Below are positions 44,901-56,563 of a DNA stretch of 64,000 nt, in pieces. The position numbers were made by a program, and so were the translations under genes. The DNA lies in assembly GCA_963970005.1 (NCBI GenBank), contig CAXAMN010025317.1, forward strand, positions 62,001 through 126,000, in the 5' to 3' direction. Position 1 is the first letter of the stretch. The number at the start of each line of letters is the position of its first letter. Origin of the DNA: Durusdinium trenchii (lineage: Eukaryota; Sar; Dinophyceae; Suessiales; Symbiodiniaceae). The notes under the pieces were generated by a model. That model did not search any database, had not been told where the DNA came from, and was given only the letters and a program-made list of their open reading frames with translations.

Positions 44901-47900
44901 AAGAGATGGCAAGAGCAAAACATGTAGACTGATGTAGACTGTATATACTTACGTATATATATATATATACACACATATATATATATATAAATATAGAGTA
45001 TATTAATATATGTATATACATTGTTTTTTTCGTTGACCCAGAGTTACTAGTCCTGCTCTCTCCGAGCCTCCGCACCTCAGGAGATCATGACTGAGATCGT
45101 GCAGGGCAACCCGCAGCTTGGTGTTCGCTCATTCTGACAGTCTGAAGTTTCCCCCCCACATGCTGGAGCAACCTCAGGTCACAAACCGATGAAGCGACGT
45201 CCGACGTCCCTTCACTTTGAAGAGATGGACCCTATCCGGTAGCACCGGCTGGACATTTCTGAGGGGACCTCTTGAATGGCCTCAGTCAGACAGTAGCTAC
45301 GACCCCGGTGGATGAGCACCAAGCACCGGGACTCTTCGGATTCGCGCGGTCCCAGGCATGACAAGATCCGCTTGGCTTCAGCGCCCGACGTGATGTGCTT
45401 CCAGGGCAACCACACCTTGCCCCTTGGAATAACGGATCTTTCTCGCTCTCTGGAGATGAAGATCGCCTGGGAGTTTGTAGGACATTTGGTGTCTGCGGGC
45501 GATGAGTGGGAGTCCCCATGATGAATACTCGGTCCTTGAACGAGTGAACTTGACTACGCCGCTCATGAAGGCCTCCATGGCACATCCATGGCCCTCGCAG
45601 CATTCGGGTTGGTTTCTGGAATGACAGTTCTTTGATCCAAAGGCCTGGGATTTGACAATTGTTTTACCAGGAAGGCGCGTCGTTGGGATTTGAGCCTCGA
45701 GCTCGGTAGTGAGCTCTGGTCACTGCACGCCCCGGTGCCCGCAAGCGAGCTCTTCTCCTCTTGGGCCCTCCCAAGAGTCACCACCAGTCACCACCACGTC
45801 ATGTGTCGGACCGGCGGGAAGCGTTCCCATGTTCCAACCGGGAGCAGGTTCCAAGTAGTATATGTATAGCCCTTGGAGTCATGGGAAAACGACACCGTGC
45901 GTGTTTGGCACGAGTGTCATCCCTTCATCTGGACCCACGGCATGGACTCATGGACTTGAGTGGAGTGGAGGGACTGAGCGGTCCACGTGGCGTCAAGTGC
46001 CGTCGATGCCCAGGCTCTTGGTGGTCATCGCCATCATTTTGCCCATCTACTTCTACGTGCTGGTGCCCTATGCTGTGGCCTGGGCGCTGTTTCATCCACA
46101 TTTTTCATGTCGACTCGGAAGTGGACTCCCGACCCGCCCTTCCGTCGGCGCCGCTTCCGTGCCCGGAGTCTCGATGGGCCAAGGTCTGTGCGGGAGATGC
46201 CCACTATGTGCCCAAGAGCATTTTGTTCGACTACAAGCTCCTCAGCTGGAGAGCTTGTTGCTCTTTCACGCCCCCTTGTTGTGGCCCCAAGTCGGGGGGC
46301 ACCGATGGAACCTTCCCCTTCCGCCGCACGCGCGCTCGGGCGCGCGGCGGGGTCGGCGCGGTGCTCCGAGGATCTGGGAGGATGAGAATACCTGGTGGAA
46401 GGCCGCGGAGCGCTCGGCCACCGATCTTCACTTGGCCTTCCTGCATCCGAACCCCAAGGAGGCCGGTCGTGGAGGAAGCGGGTCCGAGGTTGAACCAACG
46501 AGGTGAGCGAGCGTGGGGCTTAACTGGTTTGAACGGGCTTAACCGGGTGTGAGGGGTGAAGTGGTGCGAAGAAGTATCACCATCTATCTATCACAAGAAC
46601 TGAACTGAATGACTGAATTGTGAGCAAACGATGGGTGTTTGACACGGCTCAGGAGGCGGGTTTCGTGCTGCACCAAAGGACCAAACCAGGCCCCTCTCAG
46701 TTTGCGTATGGTAAGATATAGGCTAAGCCATCTCTAATCAATCCTCACGCAAGTACTGTATTAGCAACTGCAAGACTGAACCGTCTTCGTTTTTCTTGCA
46801 TGGCTTCCTCCGGACCCGTCCGCTCACATCACTCGGACTGGACCATGGTGGCCCCCGGCGGTCTTGCTGCTCCGAGTCGAGTCTCCACCGATGGATCTCC
46901 GCTCTGGCGAGCCCACGGGGTCTGACAGGTCTTCCGCACCAACATCCTCGAGTTGGTGGCCAAGATCCTGTGGCTTGGAATCCTCGGTCCGGGGGGGGGA
47001 TGTCGTGGGCGGGCTGGCGCGGGGCGGGTAGGGCTGCAGTTGATTTCGCCATGCTGCAGGGGCTTTGGCATGGGGCTTTGGTCTCCAGACATGGGCTCCA
47101 CACTGGAGACGGTTAGACGGGACCCTCCTAAGCTAAATCGCTTTTCGCTTCCCAGTGACCCGCCATTGAAACGGATGAAGGAAGAGCCAGCTGCTAGATT
47201 TGTAGTGACAAGAGAGTTGATGCTCAAAGGATGGAAAGGATCCAGGGACAAATTTGCAAGGAACTTGGTTGGACCCTTTCCTTCAGTGTCCTTCCACTTC
47301 CACCCTCTTAAGTGGTTTTTCGAGCATGGTCAGATAGATCGCCCCAAAACGGTTCTGCCCCGGTTGCCCCTGCAGATGCATGCCGGATGCGCCGTCTTTC
47401 CCAGGTTGCCCGTGGTGACGATCTTGTTGGCACCCACGCCTTTGGTGGAGATGATTGGGGTGTTGCTGATCGGCGTGATGATGTGGGGCTTCTGGGCATG
47501 CAGATGGGCTCGGGCTCATAGTGGGAGTCAGAACCGAGGCAAAACGGTCCACACAGGCCGAAACTCGGAGAGGAGAGGTGAAACTCAAACTCCTTGGCCC
47601 AAAAGGGTGGGGACATGTTGGGACATGTGATGTGGACGGACCATGGCAGGAACAGTCGACTTGTCAAACCTTTGCCATTTTTGTTCAACCGCACCTTCCC
47701 CGACACCCGCCCTTTCTCAGCCGCCCATGCACAGCATGTGGGCATGCACAGCTACTGAGGCAACTCCATGATTCACCCACCCTATGTGGAGAGGAAGATG
47801 ACCATCCTGGTTCAGGAGCCTTCGTCTTCGTTTGGAAGATGACCCATCTTTCGTTTTCACAGGTGCTTCAGCTGGTTTTCCCTCCCTTTCCTCGCCCGGG

Positions 47901-49315
47901 ACGTCTTTGATGTCAGAACCGAACCTGGAAACGTGTTCAGTCGCGAGGCGGGTTTTGGCTCCGGGTTCTGGAGCCACTTGGGTTGTAGAGTATTTGGAGA
48001 TGAGAAGACCCAACTTGAGCCCCAACTTGCATTCTGGTGCGAGACTTGGATTTTGGTTTGTAGAGAAGTGGTCTACAGCGGCTGTACAGGAGCTTGGCGC
48101 CGTCGTTGGGTTCTTTTCGGGTGCCCCATTGCTTTGTAGGGGATAGCGGTTTTGGGCGTCTGCCCGTTGTGCATGGCTGAATCTTCCAGGATGGAGAAGT
48201 GAGGAACTGGACCCGCCATCAACGTAGCAACGAAGATAGCATGGGTAAACCATTGAGGATGGTCGCAAGGAAGGTAGCAATGTGTAGGTCATGGATCTTC
48301 CAAGGCGACTTCTCCAAGCAACGCACTTCTCCAAGCCTCAGACGAGAAGTCGGCCTGAAAAACAACCCACCTCCCCAGCTCCTTCCGGCATCGACGCATC
48401 CAGGACTTGAAGTTGTTCACCATGCTCACCATGGCCTGTGGCGTGCTGACCGTGTACTTGGAAGACCCCGAGTCCAACCTTCCCATCTACTGCCTCGCCG
48501 GCTTCTTGACGCGACCAAAGCGGTGACCCTTCCCTCACCGCTAGCGGCTGGGTGACCATGTCGCCATTCTGAGATGTTGAAGACACGGAACTTCTCCCAG
48601 AGTTCACAACCAAGAGAGGGTGCCCAACCAGAGGGCCTGGCATGGTCCAATTCCAAATGATTTTTCTGCGGGTGGGCACCTACAAGGCCGGTGGAATTTC
48701 ACTATAGATCCGGTGAAGCTGTAGGAACGGGGAAGGTCATCTCGCGGTCAAACGACATTCCACAATAATCCACGATACACCCGGTGAATGATCCTCTATC
48801 AAATGCCAGTGATTTGACCCTATGAAATGCCAGTTAGGAGAGTATACTCAAGAATCTTCGCAAATTCTCAGTGAAGTTTTCTTTCCCACTTGATTTCTCT
48901 AAAGCTGCGCTTGGAGCATCTAGCCATCGCAGTAAAAAGCCTCATCAGGGGGCCAACCATGGGCTTGCACAATGACTTGCACCCCTTGGCTGGTGATTGT
49001 TGATGGGAGAGGAGGAGCAAACCGATGACACGATTGGGTGCCTATCTAGGAGCCTGTGTGGCACAAGGAGCGTCCACAACATATCGTAAAATAGGAATCC
49101 TGAGATCTTCTTTTGACTTTTCGTGATCTTTTTCCACACGCCGAGCTCCCGAACGAATCCATCCGCCGAGCGCCCGCTTCGTTCCCCGCGAAGGTTCTGG
49201 GGTCTTTGTGGTGTTTTTGCTGCTCTTCCAGCTGTCACTGCTCCACTCCCGCCGCCCAGTGGTGCACAAGCTCATCGTCAGTGAGCAGGAGCCAAGTCAC
49301 GAGGTGGACCCCAAG
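41926..49315 (+). CDS. Large WD40 gene, membrane-spanning section
   Basis: Exons: 41926-42042 (LPPLLLCISAMQMVSFAFG), 42368-42412, 42820-42834 (weak), 43222-43326 (MIAVIGFIVLFLFSAFAGLP), 43886-43963 (ADRLCRAVQNSASFRREMET), 44304-44467 (VWVYFDDKRPVDMGQHLFYF), 44662-44805 (TFLVYLLMQLLSTALVVPIV), 45081-45120, 45356-45476 (DVMCFQGNHTLPLGITDLSR), 45979-46083 (LLVVIAIILPIYFYVLVPYA), 46184-46252 (DAHYVPKSILFDYKLLSW), 46381-46461 (ENTWWKAAERSATDLHLAFL), 46929-46986, 47376-47404, 47721-47759, 48404-48522 (LKLFTMLTMACGVLTVYLED) and 49231-49315 (SRRPVVHKLIVSEQEPSHEV). At least five hydrophobic helices are evident. Most exons are phase 0, and 41926 follows 41510 in phase, tying this part to the WD40 exons. 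The start of the 49231 exon is ambiguous: reading further upstream adds another hydrophobic run (GVFVVFLLLFQLSLL). I do not recognise the family. Confidence 0.62.
43757..43790. repeat. (TC)n/(TA)n microsatellite
   Basis: TCTCTCTCTC followed by TATATATA in an intron of the large gene. Confidence 0.85.
44940..45020. repeat. (TA)n-rich microsatellite
   Basis: TATATA and ACACA runs in the intron before exon 45081-45120. Confidence 0.85.
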
Positions 49316-50072
49316 TGAGTAATGGGAACTCGGAACTCTCGTGAGCTCTACCCACGAGTTCTGAAAGATCGTTTTTTTTGGTTTGAATGAGCGGGTTTTT
49401 GCTGTATGGCAGACCATTGCCATAGTGCCATAGTCCAAGGCCAACTGAACCAGATGGCCTTTAATTCGAGCTTCGGAGCAAGTCAGAATCAGTTCAGTCT
49501 TCAAGCAGCTGAAGCTGCATGAAAACCGTAGAGTTGAAAGCTTGTTTCTGTCATCACCATCGCTGGTTGTGTCTCATAGTCCTCGCCTTGGCCGAAGTCA
49601 CCTTGCCCCATGAGCCCACGCCTGAACCTTTGGGCTCACCGTCTCACCGATGCCCACGATCCTCGAAAGGCCTCCAAAGAGGCGTTTCGGGCTGCAAGAC
49701 TGGAGGCCGAACGCGACGCCCAATGAGGCACTAAAGAAAGAGCCCCTGCCTGTAGGCTGTAGACTCGAGACGTGAGGGCCACGTATGCCAGGTGCTGGCC
49801 TTGGCCTCAGCACGGTCGGTGGAAATCTATAGGTTGAACTTGTGAACATTCTCTTTGAGGGCTTCTAGATTTGCACCATCACAAATTACATATCATTGAC
49901 CCCTGGTTTTCCGAAATGACTTGTAGAAGCTTAGCAGCATGGACAAATTCCAGTGCAAGAGTGCAAGGAAGGAACCGCCGAAAGACTAGTTTGTTTAACT
50001 TTAAAATGGACTGGGAGCTCTGGCAGATCTATTATACAGTATATGCCCCCTGCACTGATTTTGATGCCTCAG

Positions 50073-50674
50073 GAAAGGCCAAGTGAGCTCGATCACTCTA
50101 CCGAACTTCGTGCTCAAGAAGCACTGGCAAGCGCTCGAGAGGTGCAAGGTGAGCACAGGGCAAGATGGGGATCGAGACGGGGGGGGTCTGGTCTAGATGG
50201 GATGGGCCAGGTGGCGCAGGCTTCGCATACTGTAGCAGGCATGCTGTAGCAGGCATGCTGTAGCAGGCACCAGATGGCAGGATGGTGGCCTTCGTGACGA
50301 GAAGTGACCCCTCTGACGAGATGCTGAGCCTGACATAGCCTGACATCCTCTGCATCCACTCGGTCGAAGGGCAAAGACTCGTGCGAAAGAAAGTATGCCA
50401 GACGTGCATGACCCTGCGGGACGGCTGCGTTGTAGCCAGATGCTACCGAGAGAGAGAGAGAGAGACGTGCATGAGATACGACCAACACTTCTTTTCTATG
50501 GTGGATCGGGCGCCAACCCTTCGAAGCTCACACTTGCATCCGACGATGTGCCTCCAGCCACCTGTTTCACAGGTGCAGACCTTGTGCTGTGCCGGGCATG
50601 ATGGCATCTATGTCCTTGGGGCGGAGAACGGCAGCCTTCAACTTTGGCAACGGGATGGCTCCGTCGACATTTGA
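50073..50674 (+). CDS. Large WD40 gene, last two exons and stop
   Basis: Exon 50073-50148 (GQVSSITLPNFVLKKHWQAL) takes the phase-2 end left at 49315 and has a GTGAGC donor. Exon 50573-50674 reads CAGHDGIYVLGAENGSLQLW, a WD40-type blade, and ends in TGA at 50672-50674. This gives the whole gene a WD40, membrane, WD40 order. Confidence 0.68.
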
Positions 50675-51077
50675 CACGGTCCTACGGTCCAGGCGCTTCG
50701 TCCGTTTCGTCGTCCTCGTTTTTGGGAGAGGCGCATTTGGGAACGAAGCCTAGTCCATGAAACACTTTGTGGGCAGTCGCCTGTGTCTACCCGCTTTGGG
50801 GTGCCTAATCCTACCTCTACCGTGTACCAGTGGAAGGAGTCAGGATTGGGACGGGGTCCAAGTTCGGTTGCTTTCACGGTTCCATCGCTTTTCCAGGATT
50901 CCTTTCTATCCGGACCAGGGGATTCACATGGAATGCACTGTCGGTTCAGCTGGCACATGGGGCACCTGGCCGTAGGAAGCCGGAAAGTACCAGACAGGTC
51001 GGCTGCCGGTAGAAATCCATCTCAGCTCTCCGAGCTTTTTAGGCCACAGAATATAAGATACATATGTTATGTCATGC

Positions 51078-51410
51078 AAGGTAAGGTAAGGTAAAGTATG
51101 CATGTATGTATTGTATTGTATTATATTGTATTGTATTGTATTGTATTTGTTGAAATTCACCTCATCCCCATGGACCCCGTAGCGTTGACTCTCAAGGTAG
51201 AGCAAAAGGTAGCGCTTACCGGGCTAGCAGGGTTAGCTAGGTAGTTAGTACTATTAGAGCTGATCCTGTAAAATACAGTATTGTATGTATGGTATGTATG
51301 GTATGTATGGTATGGTATGGTATGGTATGGCATGGCAGGTAGGTAGGTAGGTAGGATTAGGTAGGTAGGTATGTAATGTAATGTAATGTAATGTAATGTA
51401 TGTATGCATG
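51078..51410. repeat. Mixed 4-5 bp microsatellites
   Basis: Blocks of GTAAG, TATTG, ATGGT, TAGG and ATGTA units (51078-51145 and 51275-51410), separated by about 130 bp of unique DNA. They lie 3' of the large WD40 gene. Confidence 0.88.
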
Positions 51411-51597
51411 CAAAGAAAGTAAGTACTCCACAAAAGGGGTAGCAAGCAAAAACGGCCCCAGTAGACTCAGTGGACTCGATCAAAGGCGATTGTCGAAAAC
51501 GCGCCGTCCCGATTTTTTTATATCTTAAGATTGTTTTTGCAAGGTTTCGTGATTTTTTAGTATTCATTCACCCATCGACTGGGCAGCAAAATCATGA

Positions 51598-51980
51598 GGG
51601 AGTAGATGGCTCAATACTTTTTAGAGGGGCAAGAGAGTGCATATCATGGGTCGTGGCTGCTCATTTCCCGGCAGCCCCAAAATTTTCCGCTGAAAAGGAA
51701 AACCGCGTAGGTGGCGCAACCCCATCAAAAGCACTTGTGACAAAACATGTTCCTTTTCTCTTTTCGCTTGTCCTTTTCCCTTTCCTTTTCCTTTTCTCTT
51801 TGCCTTCTCCTTTCCTTTCCCTATCCTTTCCTTGCCCTGGGACTTGCACTGCTGTCGTGTTGGTCCCGGCACTGGCAGCGGCAAGAGATGTGCCGCAAGG
51901 CAATGACATGAGCAGCCACGACCCATGATATGCAGCAAAACACTCCCGGCCCTCAAAAATGTTGCGCCATCTACTCCTCG
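51598..51980. repeat. Inverted duplication with pyrimidine-rich spacer
   Basis: TATCATGGGTCGTGGCTGCT, starting at 51641 and continuing to 51664, is perfectly inverted at 51907-51930. Imperfect pairing extends outward to about 51598 and 51978 (GGAGTAGATGG on the left against CCATCTACTCC on the right). The spacer is rich in CCTTTT/CTTTTC. A similar pyrimidine stretch lies at 51985-52085. It could be the end of a decayed foldback element. Confidence 0.7.
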
Positions 51981-52440
51981 CACGGCCGTCCTTTCCTTTT
52001 CCGTTTTCCTTTACACCTGTTCCGTTATATGTCCTTTTCCTTTCCTTGTCCATTTCCTTTTCTTGCCACTCCTTACTTTTCCCTTTGAGACAACGGTGCC
52101 AACACAACAAGCAACCAAGACTTTTTCTCCAAGTTTTGTGATGCTCGTCCATGGCTGAGGAAGCACCTTCGACGCCGATCCATTGGGGTTCGGCGCGCGC
52201 GTTCAAAATGCAGGAGTAGGGGGGACGCAGCGTTAGATGTGTCTTTCTTTTGTGAGGATGCAGAGATACACCCAACCAGGCTGGCAGACTGGTGGAGACT
52301 CTGCCCCAAGCGACTCCAAAGGTTGTGTTGTTGTTGGCTACGTTACCTAGAGAGACACGGTGCATGGGGATGTGAAGACTTTTTTTTTTGGGAAGCACTA
52401 GCAGCGAGGTGAGCTTGAGAAAGTTGATTTTTGCACAGAG

Positions 52441-52749
52441 GCGATGGAACTTGCAAGCCAACAAGGCATTGAGGTTGACCCAGAAGAGGTGTGGGACGCT
52501 GACGGCTGGGGCACCTGCCTGTACCTCCCAAGAGGCATACAACATCATACAACTGCAGGGGTTCAACTTACCAGTGCATTGTTGAGCGAGCAAACTATGG
52601 CGCTGCTTGAATCGAAGCTGGACCATCTGAAGCAGATAGGCCTTTTTTGTTTCACTCCATCCGCATGTCTACCCGACTCCCACCCCTTCCACTGGCAGGC
52701 GACGTGGATTGCTGGACTAGGCGTGAGGGCTCTGACAATCGGCTCTTGA
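52441..52749 (+). other. Open frame of unknown nature
   Basis: An open frame of about 100 codons reading EVWDADGWGTCLYLPRGI and SEQTMALLESKLDHLKQIGL, with an amphipathic helical part. It is not framed by convincing splice sites. It may be another piece of the decayed transposon whose transposase-like fragment lies at 53179-53776. Confidence 0.25.
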
Positions 52750-53178
52750 TCCAACTTCCCACAATGCTAAGGATCTTTCGTGACCAATTTATTGATCCAA
52801 TTTATCTTGTGTGAGGGCCCTGCAACAAAAGCCTCTCACATAGAATTTGACGAAACTTGCGCACTCCAACATGTAAACCATTTTTTAACACTGCTCGCTC
52901 GTTTCTCTTTTTAAAGCTGCCTTCTTTGTTGCTGTTTTGGCCCAAGTTTGGAATGCAAGAGAGATCCGCACTCAAGCATATTGAATTGAAACCAGTTGAC
53001 ATGATGCATGAACAGGCTCGCGACGAATTGTTGAATCATTTTCATTGGGACAGCTTTCGTGGTAGCGGTGGCGACTAGGAGGTCAAGCATGGCTGCAGAG
53101 GACCCGCCTGCCCGCACTAAGGGGGGAAGAGGCATTCGAGGGGCAATATGAGATCGGCAAGTACTTCTACGGTGCACC

Positions 53179-53776
53179 TTGAACCAACATGCAGCATTTC
53201 CACGTCATGTGAGAAACTTGTCCGAACAAGCTGCTCCAGCAGAGCCACCGACCACGCCCCGCCGCAGGCGTGTGGTTTTCTTCGACATCTTCAAGAATGG
53301 TTTCACCACGCTCTCAAACTCCAGGAAGTCAACAAAGCTTGGCCTCACAGGGAAGGAAATCGACGTCGTTGGAGTTGTTCGAGAATCTGATGGCTGGGGC
53401 GTACTCAACAATTTACAATGAAAATTCCACTGTCGGCTTCCGTCAGCTGACGGAGTTCGCCCGGATGTGTGGAGGGACTTTGCCAATGAGCCAAGATAGT
53501 GACCAGATCTTTGGAGAATGCAGAGATTTGTTGGCTGCGCACCATTTGGAAGAACTGCTGGAGCGGGTCAAGGCTTCCCCATACTACTCCATATCGGTCG
53601 ACGAAAAAGATCGCTTCATGCTACTTGTTTTGTCTTTCTTCGATGTGAAAGAGGGCAAGAGAGTGACGACCCGGGTGGTTTACAAAGACCTGGCCGGGTT
53701 TGAGGCTGCAGGCATTTTTCGTCAGATTCGGAATGTCGGGGCTCCCCAAACAATACCTGGTGGGATTCACTGCTGA
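53179..53776 (+). pseudogene. hAT/DUF4371-like transposase fragment, frameshifted
   Basis: Two overlapping frames (53179-53421 and 53270-53776). The second reads LELFENLMAGAY, GFRQLTEFARMCGG, then LERVKASPYYSISVDEKDRF and LSFFDVKEGKRVTTRVVYKD. The pattern SPYYSISVDE followed by a strand with conserved charged ends resembles the start of the RNase H-like catalytic domain of hAT-type or DUF4371 transposases, where the Asp of VDE is a catalytic residue. The rest of the catalytic domain is missing or scrambled after 53776, so this is a relic. The family assignment is from pattern memory only. Confidence 0.48.
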
Positions 53777-54306
53777 TGGAGGCTCGGCGCACGCACACAG
53801 GGCCTTCGAGGAGACAACGTATCCCTGGATGTTGTCATCAAGGCGCCCTATAAAAACTTGAGTGAACATCCTATTGTCGTTTGAGGAGGCCCGAAGTGAA
53901 ACATGAACGCTGGAGGAATTATGAGTTCTTTCAAATTGAAATTTCACCCAAATGTGTTCGCTGTGAGACCCAGCTGGCTACTGCAACCAGCCAGAGGCAG
54001 TGGCAGGCACTGTGAAACATTGCATTGAGCATGAGCGATTTTTTCAAAACTTGTGAGATTGTGCTGTGCTGAGGAAAGACAAGGGGATCGAAGTGGAGCA
54101 GCTGGCAGGCTGGAGCGAACTGGAGAGTTTGAGAAAGAGCACGGGAAGCCAAAGTTGATAGGGGATTGTGCTGCGTTCAGCAAAAGCTGCATGGATCAAC
54201 TTCGACTTTGAATTCCCGGCAGGCAGGATTGGGGGCTCGTAGCGGCAGGGGTTCCGCACGAGCAGGGTTTCAGGGGGCTTGCTTGAGACCTCAAACCTTG
54301 AACCAT

Positions 54307-54412
54307 GTATGTTATGTTATGTTCTGTTATGTTATGTTATGTTATGTATAGTAGAGTAGAGTAGAGTAAAGTATAGCAATGTAATGTATTGTATTGTATT
54401 GTATGTATACAA
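54307..54412. repeat. (TATGT)n and (GAGTA)n microsatellites
   Basis: About nine TATGT-type units, then GTAGA/GAGTA and TATTG units. Confidence 0.9.
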
Positions 54413-55627
54413 TTTTTTAACTATATAGTGACTAGTGATATATAAGTAGCCGTCCTTAAGTACATAGAATACGGAATTGAACCGCCAAAGTACATTCTGT
54501 CATTTCAATTCCATATTCTAAGTGCCCTGCTTTGACCAAAAGAAACAGGTACTTGGAATATTCCCAAGCGGATCAATTTGGGTACTTCGAACACCTTGGA
54601 ACATCTGAGTTGGTGCGCGCGGGTGTTTCGATCGGAGCACGGGTGTTTCGATAACACAGTCCTGCAGATGACTTTAGGGACCCCGATGTTCTATGCATCT
54701 TTTTTGGTTGAGTGCCGCCGGACTGAGTTGCACCGAAATCTCTGTACTTCAGGATGGTTATATACACCTGAGGCAAACAGTACAGTGTTCGGGTTGGCAT
54801 GTTCTGCTTGCCCCAAGTCCGTAACAAACTCCCGTATTTGGGCATCCATGGGCCAAAATTTGCGGCGTGCACAGGAGGTGGCCCGCTGCCGCTGCACAGG
54901 AGTCTTCGTTTCACCCAACGGCTGCGACTTCCAAGCGCGGCCGCATGGTCTCACGCCAAAAATAAAAAACATCTATTGACGTGAGAAGCATCTTCCTAGC
55001 CGAAGATTGGCCCCAGATAGAGATGGAGAGTCAGTCCAGGGAGGTCTCTTTTCAATTTAGTGTAAACTACCATTGATTCCAGGCGGAGTTAGGGAACCCC
55101 CGAAAGGCCAGTCCACCGTGCTTAAACCTGGGTGATCCGAAGTTCGGACATTCCTTTACCTCGGTGGTCCCCAACAATCGTCGAACTGGATGGAATGGGG
55201 GAATGCCGTGTTCCAACTGGCGCAGCCGTGTGATGCAAGGAGCTGTGATGGCCGATGGGCTGAGCGAATCGTTATGAGATATTCCTTCTGATACCAGACT
55301 CAGGTGGCAGACTTAGGTGGAGCATGGATGGCAAGTGGGCGAACTCCCCAGTGACTGAAGTACTAAGTATGCATGAAGTTGAAGGTGTTCTTGCAAGGCT
55401 TTTGGGTGATAGGGCGCGCAAGGCTTCTCCGAGTTGCTACGAGCAATTCATAGCAATTCATAGCAATTCCATTTCTCTCGGCCTTTCCATGAGTCACGCA
55501 GCGTGAAGACCGCGCAGCAGAAGAGACCGACGCCACGTTTCGCCCAGAAATGTCGAGCACCTGGGTCGGAGGCCCACAGCAGCTGCTTGGTCGAAGTGTC
55601 CAGTGGCTGGAGGAGGGGCGGAGCCTC

Positions 55628-55743
55628 GTCTGTACACGCGGAATTTCCCTCGAATGTACACGCGGAGAATTGATCTCGTTTGTGCACGCGAAACTCGGAT
55701 GTGCACACGGCTTCCTCGGCTGTACACGCGGCTTACACGGCTG
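55628..55743. repeat. Minisatellite with TGTACACGCGG core
   Basis: Five degenerate units of about 19-26 bp, each starting TGTACACGCGG or TGTGCACGCG. Plus-strand reading gives CTRG/CAHG repeats; I treat it as non-coding. Confidence 0.8.
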
Positions 55744-55747
55744 AAAA

Positions 55748-55797
55748 AATGAATGAATGAATGAATGAATGAAATGAATGAATGAATGAATGAATGG
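55748..55797. repeat. (GAAT)n microsatellite
   Basis: Eleven or so tandem GAAT units, once interrupted by an extra A. Confidence 0.95.
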
Positions 55798-55865
55798 AAC
55801 CCGACCAGATTGTTTCACAATCTGAACCTTGTTGTCTCATTTTACGTCCATCGCTTTAGATGCGC

Positions 55866-56270
55866 TGCTGAATGTCCAGAGGGACGTTATTAACACCCCC
55901 GCACCCACCCCCCCATCCCAACCCAACATCATCAATCAAACGCAGAGCGTCTGTGTGACGTGAACCTGTGGAAGCAATGAGCAAAAAGAGATCATCATGT
56001 AGATGAATGTCCAGAGGGACGTTATTAACACATCATCAATCAAACGAAGCAATGAGCAAAAAGAGATCATCATGACTCAATTTGTGTGTGCGCAAATGAG
56101 GCGAATCATGTGTGCGCATTTGAGTTTGGGGTAACATGGGCTGTTTAAAGAGGAATGTAATCGATGTGTGCGCAGATGAGGCGAATCATGTGTGCGCATT
56201 TGAGTTAAATATATAAAAAAGTCTGTGTGCGGATTTGAGGGGAATTATGTGTGCGCAAATGAGGCGCCAT
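55866..56270. repeat. Tandem duplication and GTGTGCGCAAATGAG minisatellite
   Basis: The block TGAATGTCCAGAGGGACGTT with the following AATCAAACG and GAGCAAAAAGAGATCATCAT occurs twice (near 55868-55995 and 56003-56073), the second time shortened. After it, units of GTGTGCGCAAATGAGGCGAA and GTGTGCGCATTTGAG alternate about five times (56084-56270). The A-rich and T-rich forms are partly inverted with respect to each other. Confidence 0.8.
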
Positions 56271-56563
56271 CCCTGGAGGAGAGGGTTCTATGGTTGTTCC
56301 TGAAGGTTTCAAGAATCACTGCAGGCCATGGCTAAATGACAATAGGTCAAAGAGATTGTGCAGTTGATTTGGCCATGGGCTGGTGCAAGAGTTTGTGAGT
56401 CCACACCATGAGTGTAGATCTCGGTGGTCGCCGTATCATTAAAAAAACGCGTGTCTTAGGAGCTTGTCCAGAGCCGACAGCTGCACATAGGGTTTTGTAA
56501 TGTTCTGTTGTTTGGAGGGTGCTGACTCCCATCCAATAACGTATTATCCAGCATTCCGGGCTC

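Noticed and set aside
47300..47540. Hydrophobic reading LPVVTILLAPTPLVEMIGVL as another membrane exon
   Set aside because: All three plus frames and one minus frame are open here; splice phase favours the short exon 47376-47404, so the helix is not claimed.
55628..56270. CRISPR-like repeat array
   Set aside because: Units are degenerate, contiguous and without unique spacers, and the genome is eukaryotic.
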